Positions 15,408 through 22,006 of a stretch of 64,000 bases of DNA are shown one piece after another. A model generated the notes under the pieces. It saw only the letters and a program-made list of their open reading frames with translations. It did no database searches and was not told the DNA's origin. The DNA comes from Bacillota bacterium (GTDB lineage Bacteria > Bacillota > Clostridia > Christensenellales > SZUA-584): positions 1-64,000 of the forward strand of contig JAEWTL010000004.1 of NCBI GenBank assembly GCA_023459495.1, given 5' to 3'. Numbering within the stretch: the first letter of the stretch is position 1; each line of letters starts with the position of its first letter. The position numbers were made by a program, and so were the translations under genes.

Positions 15408-16820
15408 ATGCAAATGATGAAGAAATGGCAGGAACCCTTGTTTGCCATCGGTGGCTTCGGCACGTCGTTCATGTACACCGTGCAGTCCACCTATCTGCTG
15501 ACGCGTTACCTGCCCGCCGAAACCGACCTCAATGCCGGACGAGCTGTCCTGCTGGTCGTTCCCTGGATTTTGAGCATGCTGCTCTTTATCAGCCGCATGC
15601 TGGACGGCGTGGTGGACATCCCCATCGCTTCCTGGACGGATCGCATGTTCCGCAAAACCGGTAAGCGGTATCCCGCTATCCTGATCGGTATGGCCCCCAT
15701 GATCCTCTCATACATCGCCATGTGGATCGCGCCGGTCTCGGATATGCAGAGCATCTGGAACATCGTGTGGGTCTGCGGCCTCTCGCTCGTTTATTTCTTC
15801 TCCTACACGCTCGTCGCGGTGCCGTACCTCTCCACCCTTTCGGACATGGTGCCCGACCAGCGTTCGCGCGTACGCGTAGCCAGCTGGCAGGCCTTCTTTA
15901 ACACCATCGGTTACTGCCTCGCTTACACCGTTGTTCCGATCCTCCGAGATATCCTGACTCCGGCGGAAGGTGCGGACAGGCTCCAGATCGGCATGACGAA
16001 AACCGCGCTATTCCTGTCGCCCGCCATGCTGCTGATGCTCATCCCGGTATTCTTCGTATTCCGCAAGAACAGCGTCGACGCGACCGGCACCGCTCCGCAG
16101 AACGACGAAGTAAAGATGACCATGTGGAACAGCCTGAAGACCGCTGTGAAGAACAAATCCTTCCTGTGGTATCTGCTCAGCTACTCACTCAGCTACTTCG
16201 GTCTGATGCTGTTCATCGGCGGCATGGATTACATCAACCGCGTCATCCTCGGCCTGACAGAAGGCTGGAAGATTGCTGTCATGAACACCGCAGCCTTTGC
16301 GCCGATCCCGCTGATGCTTTGGCTGTTTAACAAGATCAATCGCAAATGGGGTGTCAAATGGGCATTCCGTACCGGCGTACTGTGCTTTATCGTTGCCATG
16401 GCTATCTTCGCATCCGGCTGGACGAAGTTTGTGGGCGAGACCATGCCGTTCTACATCGGTATGATCGCGGGCACCTTCGGCAGCTTCGCGATCGGCGCAT
16501 TCTTCACAGTCCCCTATGCAATGCCCTCGCAGATCGCGGCTGAGGAAGCACAGAGAACCGGCGTGAACCGCAGCGGTATGTACTTCGCGGTACAGGGCTT
16601 TGTGAATCAGCTCGTCGGCGCGCTGGCTGGCTCCGTGATCCTCGCTAATCTGGTAGCACCGGGCTTTATCGGTTTTGGCATGTTCGATACGGGCGCCATA
16701 TTCATTATGCCGATCGTTATCGTGGCCTGCATCGTATCGTATATCTTCGCCGGAAAGCTGCCCGGGTACTCCAAAAAATCCAAAACCGCCGCGTCGGCCG
16801 ACGACTCTGTTCAGGCCTAA
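15408..16820 (+). CDS. GPH-type MFS transporter
   Basis: This is a 470-aa transporter of the glycoside-pentoside-hexuronide:cation symporter branch of the major facilitator superfamily, with about 12 membrane helices. The signature segments are DGVVDIPIASWTDR near the first cytoplasmic loop (the family's DxxxDPxxGxxxDR-like motif) and the SDMVPDQRSRVRV loop. I begin at the ATG at 15408, which has AGGT upstream and leads directly into the first helix; the 18-residue extension seen in the open frame is probably untranslated. The operon context suggests export or import of a product of the adjacent ligase, but the substrate is unknown. Confidence 0.83.
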   Translation: MQMMKKWQEPLFAIGGFGTSFMYTVQSTYLLTRYLPAETDLNAGRAVLLVVPWILSMLLFISRMLDGVVDIPIASWTDRMFRKTGKRYPAILIGMAPMILSYIAMWIAPVSDMQSIWNIVWVCGLSLVYFFSYTLVAVPYLSTLSDMVPDQRSRVRVASWQAFFNTIGYCLAYTVVPILRDILTPAEGADRLQIGMTKTALFLSPAMLLMLIPVFFVFRKNSVDATGTAPQNDEVKMTMWNSLKTAVKNKSFLWYLLSYSLSYFGLMLFIGGMDYINRVILGLTEGWKIAVMNTAAFAPIPLMLWLFNKINRKWGVKWAFRTGVLCFIVAMAIFASGWTKFVGETMPFYIGMIAGTFGSFAIGAFFTVPYAMPSQIAAEEAQRTGVNRSGMYFAVQGFVNQLVGALAGSVILANLVAPGFIGFGMFDTGAIFIMPIVIVACIVSYIFAGKLPGYSKKSKTAASADDSVQA

Positions 16821-16872
16821 GCGGTACGCATTGTAAGGTTAAATCATAAGTATATTTTGTTGAGGTGATCCT

Positions 16873-17475
16873 GTGTTTCTGGTCTGGTTTGTCAAAATTA
16901 CATCCGCCCCGTTCCTGTTTCTCTATTTTAAGCTGCGTTTGATCGGCAAAAATAAGGCGAACCGGATCGACGGCAAGACGATCATCGTCGCGAACCATAT
17001 CAGCACGTGGGACCCTGTGCTGGTCAACTACATCTATCCCACGAAGCGCATCTACTTCATGACGGCGTCGGAGCTTTTCAACTACTTTCCGCCGTTCACG
17101 TGGTTTCTGCGTGTGCTCGGCGCATTCCCGGTCCACCGCCGCGAGTCAGATTTAAGCGCACTCTCGCGGGCGATCGAGGTGCTGGAGCAGGATAAAATTC
17201 TCGGAATGTTTCCGGAGGGCAGGCGTTCGCTGAACGGCGAACTTCTGCCCTTCAAATCCGGCGTGGTCATCGCGGCCTTAAACAGCGGAACGCCCATCGT
17301 TCCGATTTACATCAAGGGCAAGTATGGTCTGTTCCGCCGGATGACTGCCGTGGTGGGCGAAAAGATTCACCTCTCCGACTATTGCGCCGAAAAGCATCCG
17401 TCCCCCGATGTGATCCGGGAGCTTTCGAATATGCTGCGCGATAAAGTTCTTCAGTTAGCGCAGAATATTACCTAA
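16873..17475 (+). CDS. PlsC-family lysophospholipid acyltransferase
   Basis: This 200-aa membrane-associated enzyme belongs to the 1-acylglycerol-3-phosphate acyltransferase family, which transfers acyl groups from acyl-ACP or acyl-CoA. The catalytic motif NHISTWD and the glycerol-phosphate motif FPEGRRS are intact, with a hydrophobic N-terminal helix. The start is GTG with an AGGTGAT site. At 200 aa it is slightly shorter than the typical 230-250. Membership in an operon with a carrier-domain ligase suggests a specialised rather than housekeeping role, but it could also be the cell's general PlsC. Confidence 0.87.
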   Translation: MFLVWFVKITSAPFLFLYFKLRLIGKNKANRIDGKTIIVANHISTWDPVLVNYIYPTKRIYFMTASELFNYFPPFTWFLRVLGAFPVHRRESDLSALSRAIEVLEQDKILGMFPEGRRSLNGELLPFKSGVVIAALNSGTPIVPIYIKGKYGLFRRMTAVVGEKIHLSDYCAEKHPSPDVIRELSNMLRDKVLQLAQNIT

Positions 17476-17489
17476 ACGATAAAAAGGCA

Positions 17490-18026
17490 GTGAGAGAGCT
17501 GAGCAAGATCGGTACTCGGGAAGTTGCATACGCGGCCGTTGCTTCCGCGCTGAGCGCGGCATTTCTTGCGGTGGGTTTCTACCTTCAGCTGGCTGAATTT
17601 CTGTGGTATTTCCTTGCCACGATGATGCTCATGATCCCCCTCACCAGAGGCTATATCCGCGGCGCGCTGTTTGCGTACGCCGTATCCTCCCTGCTTGGGC
17701 TGTTACTTTGCGCGTTCCAGTTTTATTTCATTTTGCCGTACGTCGTCTTTATGGGCCTGCACCCCGTTGTCAACGCTTTCATGGACAAACAACACTTCAA
17801 TGTCTGGGTTGGGCATCTCATCAAGGCGGTCTGGTTTGACGCCGCCGTTTACCTGATAATCCGGTTCACCCAGCTTTTCCTGTTCATCGACCTCCGTGCG
17901 GGCGGGTGGACGCTGGCCATCGTGCTGGGCGTCAGCACGCTCGTTTACTTTTTCTACGACTTTGCCATCCGGCTGGTCAGCCGGTCGCTGCAGCGCCGAA
18001 TCTCAGGCACCACCCGAAAAAAATAG
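17490..18026 (+). CDS. Unidentified small integral membrane protein
   Basis: The 178-aa protein has about five hydrophobic helices (around residues 13-28, 33-50, 58-78, 80-90 and 140-160) and a basic C-terminal tail. The start is a GTG shortly after the acyltransferase stop. The overall size and helix pattern resemble small substrate-binding membrane components, but I see no family signature and do not assign one. It is the last gene of the operon and is followed by a terminator. Confidence 0.65.
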   Translation: MRELSKIGTREVAYAAVASALSAAFLAVGFYLQLAEFLWYFLATMMLMIPLTRGYIRGALFAYAVSSLLGLLLCAFQFYFILPYVVFMGLHPVVNAFMDKQHFNVWVGHLIKAVWFDAAVYLIIRFTQLFLFIDLRAGGWTLAIVLGVSTLVYFFYDFAIRLVSRSLQRRISGTTRKK

Positions 18027-18027
18027 G

Positions 18028-18070
18028 GACGGCGCACCGCGGTTGTTCCGCAGCACGCCGTCTTCATTTT
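18028..18070. terminator. Bidirectional terminator between convergent genes
   Basis: A GACGGCG/CGCCGTC stem is flanked by TTCATTTT on the plus strand and by a T-run (CCCTATTTTTTT) on the minus strand. It ends both the membrane-protein operon and the MerR gene. Confidence 0.7.
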
Positions 18071-18080
18071 GCCATATCAA

Positions 18081-18842
18081 CTATTGCTTTCCGCAGTACG
18101 CAGATATCGCGTCTCGCAGGAATCCTGTACAACCCGGCGCAATGGCGTCGTAGTACGCGGTAAAGCGTGGGTCGTCGACGTACATCTGTGCAAGGCCCAT
18201 ATGCGCCTCCGGGCTGTAACTTTTCCAGTACCGCGTGAGCCATTGCTTATGCAGCTCACAAGCTTTCATCGCCAGTTCGCCTTTCGGGTCGCCCGTTTCG
18301 AATGCCGCTTTGATCGCTTCATTGACTGCAAGTCTCAGGGCTTCAGAATCCTCAACCTGCTCCTTCGTCATAGCCATAAGCTTGGCATTGCTTTCGTCCA
18401 CGGTCTCGCTGCCATAGCGCGCTCTTACCTCCGCGCCATACTTCGCTTCGTTCTCATCGATCAGAATCTGTTTGAACGCCGCAAACTTTTCTTCGTCCGT
18501 CATGGTGATCTCTCCTTTCGCGGCGGCCATCGTTTTTTGCACCGCTTCGATCAGCATATCCAGCCGGTTCCGGCGCTCCGTCAGCGCGTTCAAATGCCCT
18601 TGAAGCGCCTTTGCCTGTTCAAATCCGGGCGCGTCCAGCAGCTGTTTGATCGTGCGCAGTTCCACGTCCATCTCCCGGTAGAACAGAATCTGTTGCAGCC
18701 GGTCAACCTGCATCTGCCCATATACGCGGTAGCCCGAATCGCTGATTTTCTCCGGCCCGAGCAGCCCTATGCGATCGTAGTACCGCAGCGTGCGCGTGGA
18801 CACGCCTGCGAGCTTTGCCATCTGGCCGACGGTGTATTCCAT
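18081..18842 (-). CDS. MerR-family regulator with TipAS effector domain
   Basis: This is a transcription activator of 253 aa. The N-terminal MerR winged helix (YTVGQMAKLAGVSTRTLRYY) is followed by a dimerisation coiled coil and a C-terminal TipAS-type all-helical domain. The TipAS domain is known to bind thiopeptides and other hydrophobic drugs. The ATG at 18842 has a strong AAAGGAGG site. Its own promoter has the overlong 19-bp spacer and central dyad typical of MerR targets, so autoregulation is likely. No obvious drug-export gene is adjacent. Confidence 0.9.
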   Translation of the reverse strand: MEYTVGQMAKLAGVSTRTLRYYDRIGLLGPEKISDSGYRVYGQMQVDRLQQILFYREMDVELRTIKQLLDAPGFEQAKALQGHLNALTERRNRLDMLIEAVQKTMAAAKGEITMTDEEKFAAFKQILIDENEAKYGAEVRARYGSETVDESNAKLMAMTKEQVEDSEALRLAVNEAIKAAFETGDPKGELAMKACELHKQWLTRYWKSYSPEAHMGLAQMYVDDPRFTAYYDAIAPGCTGFLRDAISAYCGKQ

Positions 18843-18865
18843 GATGCCGCCTCCTTTCAAAAAGC

Positions 18866-18896
18866 ATTATCCACCATGACGCAGCGTCAATGTCAA
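18866..18896 (-). promoter_or_regulatory. MerR-type promoter with 19-bp spacer and central dyad
   Basis: The minus strand reads TTGACA, 19 bases, GATAAT. Within the spacer is the perfect 13-bp palindrome TGACGCTGCGTCA (18877-18889). An overlong spacer with a dyad is the hallmark of promoters untwisted by MerR regulators. Confidence 0.85.
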
Positions 18897-18930
18897 TATC
18901 GATTTTAAATACTTTTTTGGTAAGCTTTTC

Positions 18931-19030
18931 TTTGGAGGCTCTGCCTCCAAACCACCGCTCAAGGGGCATTGCCCCTTGAGAATCTCACCATGCGAAACGC
19001 CCTGAAAAGGGCGTTTCGCATGGTGAGATT
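18931..19030 (+). repeat. Double-hairpin repeat plus a 50-base perfect hairpin
   Basis: Three inverted repeats follow one another: TTTGGAGGC/GCCTCCAAA (18931-18951), CTCAAGGGGC/GCCCCTTGAG (18958-18980), and a 23-bp perfect stem with a GAAA loop (18981-19030). The first two, joined by ACCACCGCT, recur in the opposite orientation at 20894-20945. The long hairpin lies just beyond the GNAT stop codon. Confidence 0.8.
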
Positions 19031-19036
19031 ATTCCT

Positions 19037-19549
19037 TTAAAAAGAATATTGATACGATACGCAGTTTTCAATCACATTGCCTTCAAGGTCCTTTGCCGTT
19101 CTGTCAGTGAGGGTGAAACCGCAAGCCTCGTGCAGAGAGCGTGATGCTTTGTTTTCTTTTTCAACAATGCTGATAATGCTGCGAGCATTTAAGTCACGTA
19201 AATACCCGATTGTCTGGCTGAGCAGCTGCTTTGCGCAGCCTTTTCGCCTAAACATTGGAGCAGTTTCAAGCGCTTCCAGATACCAGTCGTCCGCTTCCAT
19301 GCGGATAACGCGCAGCCCCGCAGCCCAGCCGTTATCCTCTTTCAGCGCAAATATAAACCGGTCATCCTGCGCCGCAAACTCCCAGATAAATTCGGTGTAG
19401 TCGCGCATCAGCGCGTTCCAGGCTTCAAAATCAGAGGCATACTGCTTTGCATAGCGCTTCCGGTAGATTTTCGAATTGCTTTCCGCATAGATGCGCAGCA
19501 ATCCCGCAACAGCCTCAGGATCACCGCTTTCGATCTTAATAAATTCCAT
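19037..19549 (-). CDS. GNAT-family N-acetyltransferase
   Basis: This 170-aa acetyl-CoA-dependent acetyltransferase has the acetyl-CoA pyrophosphate loop in FRRKGCAKQLL, where the usual R/QxxGxG/A pattern reads RRKGCA, and motif B in SRSLHEACGF. The acceptor is unknown; small-molecule or peptide N-acetylation is typical of this size. It stands alone between the hairpin repeat and the SASP terminator. Confidence 0.82.
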   Translation of the reverse strand: MEFIKIESGDPEAVAGLLRIYAESNSKIYRKRYAKQYASDFEAWNALMRDYTEFIWEFAAQDDRFIFALKEDNGWAAGLRVIRMEADDWYLEALETAPMFRRKGCAKQLLSQTIGYLRDLNARSIISIVEKENKASRSLHEACGFTLTDRTAKDLEGNVIENCVSYQYSF

Positions 19550-19620
19550 ATTAATCCATTCTCGTTGAAGTCAACTGATTATAGCTTCTGCAGCTTTTAT
19601 GCGTCAAGGCACGCCAACCT

Positions 19621-19646
19621 AAAAAAAGAAGAGCACTTGGCTCTTC
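19621..19646 (-). terminator. Terminator of the SASP gene
   Basis: A GAAGAGC/GCTCTTC stem is followed by seven T residues on the minus strand, 28 bases after the SASP stop codon. Confidence 0.88.
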
Positions 19647-19673
19647 TTTCATAAAAGTGGTGGGATGGCTCAC

Positions 19674-19877
19674 TTATCGTTGGTTACTGCCGGGCATATT
19701 GTCCTTAGCATAGTTGATCATTTTTTTGACCATTGTACCGCCGATTTTTCCGGCCTCTCGCGAGGTAATATCGCCATTATATCCTTGTTTGAGATTGACG
19801 CCGACCTCGCTTGCGGCTTCGTATTTCATCTTGTTCATCGCATCGTTGCCGCGGGAGTTCCGATTTTTACTTGCCAA
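19674..19877 (-). CDS. Small acid-soluble spore protein, alpha/beta type
   Basis: This 67-aa DNA-binding protein coats and protects the spore chromosome. The two family signatures are present: the germination-protease region KYEAASEVGV and the DNA-binding region GKIGGTMVKKMI. The TTG start has a strong AAGGAGGTG site eight bases upstream. The gene shows that the organism forms endospores or descends from a spore-former. Expression is expected in the forespore under sigma-G; I did not find a convincing sigma-G promoter. Confidence 0.95.
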   Translation of the reverse strand: MASKNRNSRGNDAMNKMKYEAASEVGVNLKQGYNGDITSREAGKIGGTMVKKMINYAKDNMPGSNQR

Positions 19878-20001
19878 TCTTCACACCTCCTTCTGATATT
19901 ATTTTTCCCCGCGCCAAACAAAAAAGCGCTGTCAATGATATACGGGCGAAATTATCATGGCTTGTTTTGTTAATTATTTTTTGGAATTTTAAATATATGT
20001 A

Positions 20002-20019
20002 GGGCGGCTTTTGCCGCCC
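20002..20019 (-). terminator. Hairpin after the 18-Cys mini-protein gene
   Basis: A GGGCGGC/GCCGCCC stem with an AAAA loop lies nine bases after the stop codon. The following bases are AT-rich but not a pure T-run. Confidence 0.6.
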
Positions 20020-20027
20020 AATTCGGT

Positions 20028-20150
20028 CTACCACCAGCCGCAGCACCCGCATCGGCAGCCGCCACCCCAGCATGGGTTGCACCAGCAGGGATTGCAGCAC
20101 CATCTTACGCAGCAGCACACTGGTATACAACAGCAGCATCTGCAACACAT
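20028..20150 (-). CDS. Extremely Cys-rich 40-aa protein (18 cysteines)
   Basis: A short minus-strand gene encodes 40 residues of which 18 are Cys and five Trp, arranged as CC, CCC, CCCC and CxC groups with Pro, Gly and Arg between them. No known fold is apparent. The ATG has a very strong GAGGGGGTGA site. That site and its flank nearly match the leader of the neighbouring 23-Cys protein. Location beside a SASP gene suggests a late-sporulation coat or exosporium cross-linking protein; metal binding is an alternative. The frame, the ribosome site and the following hairpin argue that it is a real gene. Confidence 0.7.
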   Translation of the reverse strand: MCCRCCCCIPVCCCVRWCCNPCWCNPCWGGGCRCGCCGWW

Positions 20151-20156
20151 CAACAA

Positions 20157-20171
20157 TCACCCCCTCTGTTA
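20157..20171 (-). promoter_or_regulatory. Shared leader/ribosome site of the Cys-rich genes, copy 1
   Basis: The minus strand reads TAACAGAGGGGGTGA. The related element TAACAGGGGGTGA precedes the second Cys-rich gene (20735-20747). A CATATGATA box, matching the sigma-K -10 pattern CATAnnnTA, overlaps its 5' end, but this would give a very short leader. Confidence 0.5.
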
Positions 20172-20229
20172 TCATATGAATCCAGAGACAATGAAGGTGC
20201 ATATGTTACGGCTGTGATACCGGCATGCC

Positions 20230-20730
20230 TCAGCAGCTGCCGAAATACCGGTCCCAGTAGCTGACGTAACCGCCACATGGTCCATCGCCGTATCCGCCAA
20301 GCGGATTGCAGTCCGGGCAGTCGCACCAGCGATATCCACAGGAACAGTTAGCAGAACCACAGCTGCAGCTGCAACCAGATGTACCGCAGCTGTATTGCGT
20401 GTTGCACCCTCGGTCCCATCCGACCGGTGCCCCATAGCCTTGGCCCCAGCCAAATGGTGTATTACAGCTAGCACTCCAACCAAATGGCGCATTGCAGCCC
20501 GAGCCCCCGAACGGTGTACCCCATCCGCGCTCACAGCCCGGCGTTGTTCCGCAGCCGCAATTTCGCCCCAGCAAAGAACCAAGTCCGGAGCCGCAGCCGA
20601 TTGGCCCACCGCAATCCCGGCATGCCGGCAACCCGCCGGAATTCCAACCGTTCAGCCAACCGTCACGAATGCCTCCGGAGCACGCGCCACCGCAGGAGCC
20701 TCCACAGCCGCCCAGCCATTCAGAAAACAT
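20230..20730 (-). CDS. Gly/Cys-rich spore-coat-like protein (23 cysteines)
   Basis: The 166-aa protein contains 23 Cys and very many Gly residues, with no charged core. The middle has imperfect repeats of the form GCN(A/T)PFGW, and the C-terminal third is CxC-rich (SCSCGSANCSC, WCDCPDCNP). This composition resembles disulfide-cross-linked coat or exosporium proteins of spore-formers, though I recognise no specific family. The ATG at 20730 has a GGGGGTGA site and shares its leader with the 40-aa Cys-rich gene downstream. Confidence 0.75.
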   Translation of the reverse strand: MFSEWLGGCGGSCGGACSGGIRDGWLNGWNSGGLPACRDCGGPIGCGSGLGSLLGRNCGCGTTPGCERGWGTPFGGSGCNAPFGWSASCNTPFGWGQGYGAPVGWDRGCNTQYSCGTSGCSCSCGSANCSCGYRWCDCPDCNPLGGYGDGPCGGYVSYWDRYFGSC

Positions 20731-20734
20731 GATC

Positions 20735-20747
20735 TCACCCCCTGTTA
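20735..20747 (-). promoter_or_regulatory. Shared leader/ribosome site of the Cys-rich genes, copy 2
   Basis: The minus strand reads TAACAGGGGGTGA, matching copy 1 except for a two-base deletion. It ends four bases before the ATG. Confidence 0.5.
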
Positions 20748-20791
20748 CCATGTATATTCACAGGAGTGAAAGCCGTTATTGCGGACAAAAG

Positions 20792-20813
20792 AAAAAGCGG
20801 GGCATCCCCCGCG
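20792..20813 (-). terminator. Terminator upstream of the Cys-rich genes
   Basis: A GCGGGG/CCCCGC stem is followed by TTTTTC on the minus strand. It probably ends the transcript that includes the HAD phosphatase and separates it from the coat-like genes. Confidence 0.75.
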
Positions 20814-20893
20814 TAATTTAGTGCCAAGCCCATACGAGCGCGATCCACTTCTTCTCTTGAAGAAAGAAATAAAAGGCATTTCCCTGATGGGAT

Positions 20894-20945
20894 TCTTAAG
20901 GGATTTCATCCCTTAAGCGGTGGTTTTGGAGGCAGGCCTCCAAAA
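20894..20945 (-). repeat. Double-hairpin repeat, second copy
   Basis: Read on the minus strand it has TTTTGGAGGC/GCCTCCAAAA, then ACCACCGCT, then CTTAAGGG/CCCTTAAG and AATC, the same layout as the copy at 18931-18985. Both stems carry compensatory changes between copies (for example CTCAAGGGG against CTTAAGGGA), which indicates selection on RNA structure or a shared mobile ancestor. Confidence 0.8.
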
Positions 20946-20982
20946 GATTTATGGGCAGTCTCAAGCAGGTAATCCCCTGCGA

Positions 20983-21621
20983 TTAAAATTCCAAAAAGCT
21001 TTCGATTGCGTACTTTGGCTTTTCGGCGAGCAGCGACTCCGCCTTACCGTAGCCGTTCAGCATCGCGCAGGCATCCGCGCCTGCCGCCGCCGCATACTGT
21101 ATGTCTGTCGCAGCGTCGCCCACCATCAACGTATCTTCCGGCTGAATACCGTACTTGTCCATCAGCATCAGCAGCGATTCCGGGGCTGGCTTACGCTTCT
21201 CCACGTCCTCAAACGCGATTACATCGTTAAAAAAATCCAGCCCGAGCGCTGCTATTATCTTATCAGTGGGTACTTTCGGTTTCATGGTTACCATTGCTAG
21301 CACCGCTCCCTGCGCCACAAGTCGGCCCAGCAGTTCCCGCGTGCCGGGATACGGCACGGAATACTCGGTGCATATGCCCTCATATATCTGCAGATACCGC
21401 TCAAGCAACGGTTCAAGAGCTTCATCCTTGATGCCGGTCAGCCGTTCCAAGGCCTTCTTCGCACCGCCGCCGACTGCCGCCTTTACCTGCTCCATGCTCG
21501 GCGCAGGAAACCCTGCTTCCTCCATGGCAGCAGCAAATGCCCGGGCCAAGTCCACGCGCGTATCCGCTACTGTACCGTCGAGGTCAAACACGTAGAGCCT
21601 GTAGCTTTTGTCAATGCCCAT
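20983..21621 (-). CDS. HAD-family phosphatase, phosphoglycolate phosphatase-like
   Basis: This 212-aa cytosolic phosphatase has the complete set of HAD motifs: nucleophile DLDGTVADT, threonine motif in MVTMKPK, lysine in KRKPAPESL and acidic motif in MVGDAATDI. The helical cap lies at about residues 17-85. Phosphoglycolate or a nucleotide/sugar phosphate is the likely substrate, but the family is broad. Its start overlaps the preceding DUF3795 gene by 11 bases, so they are co-translated. Confidence 0.87.
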   Translation of the reverse strand: MGIDKSYRLYVFDLDGTVADTRVDLARAFAAAMEEAGFPAPSMEQVKAAVGGGAKKALERLTGIKDEALEPLLERYLQIYEGICTEYSVPYPGTRELLGRLVAQGAVLAMVTMKPKVPTDKIIAALGLDFFNDVIAFEDVEKRKPAPESLLMLMDKYGIQPEDTLMVGDAATDIQYAAAAGADACAMLNGYGKAESLLAEKPKYAIESFLEF

Positions 21622-22003
21622 CCGCCGCTTTCCTTCCGTGCAGAATTAACGCAATGACCGCTTCCTCGGTATCCACGTCATCGTAATCTCCCGTCAGCTT
21701 GCCGGGGTGATGATAAGCCATCCCCTCCGCCTCGTTCCGGGCTAAACATTCCAGCATCTTCTCCTCGCCGTATTCCTTGAGAAAACGAGAGAATGCGCGG
21801 ATGCGCAGCTTGTCCAGCATGCCACCGACACAGGGAAACGCTTCGCACTGATAGCAGCCCGACAGCCCTTTATCACGGCTGCAGCGATAGTTTTTGCACC
21901 AGCCCGCGCCTTTGCATCCGTCGGTTTTGCAGCCAGGGCAGGTTTCGTCGCCGCAAAGGCAGCAGGCAAGCCCACAGTACGCAAAGCCTCTTTCCGCGTT
22001 CAC
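21611..22003 (-). CDS. DUF3795 Cys-rich protein
   Basis: This 130-aa protein of the DUF3795 family has a Cys-rich N-terminal half (CGLACCLCGDETCPGC, CKGAGWCKNY, CYQCEAFPC), probably binding zinc or an iron-sulfur cluster, and a helical C-terminus. Function is unknown. It lies three bases after trpS and overlaps the HAD gene, so it belongs to the same transcript, but that does not reveal its job. Confidence 0.8.
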   Translation of the reverse strand: MNAERGFAYCGLACCLCGDETCPGCKTDGCKGAGWCKNYRCSRDKGLSGCYQCEAFPCVGGMLDKLRIRAFSRFLKEYGEEKMLECLARNEAEGMAYHHPGKLTGDYDDVDTEEAVIALILHGRKAADGH

Positions 22004-22006
22004 AGT

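Noticed and set aside
19867..20202. A 111-aa minus-strand hydrophobic protein overlapping the Cys-rich gene
   Set aside because: It is the shifted frame of the TGC/TGT-rich 40-aa gene, read as CTG/GTG codons. It lacks a ribosome site and runs through the hairpin into the SASP leader.
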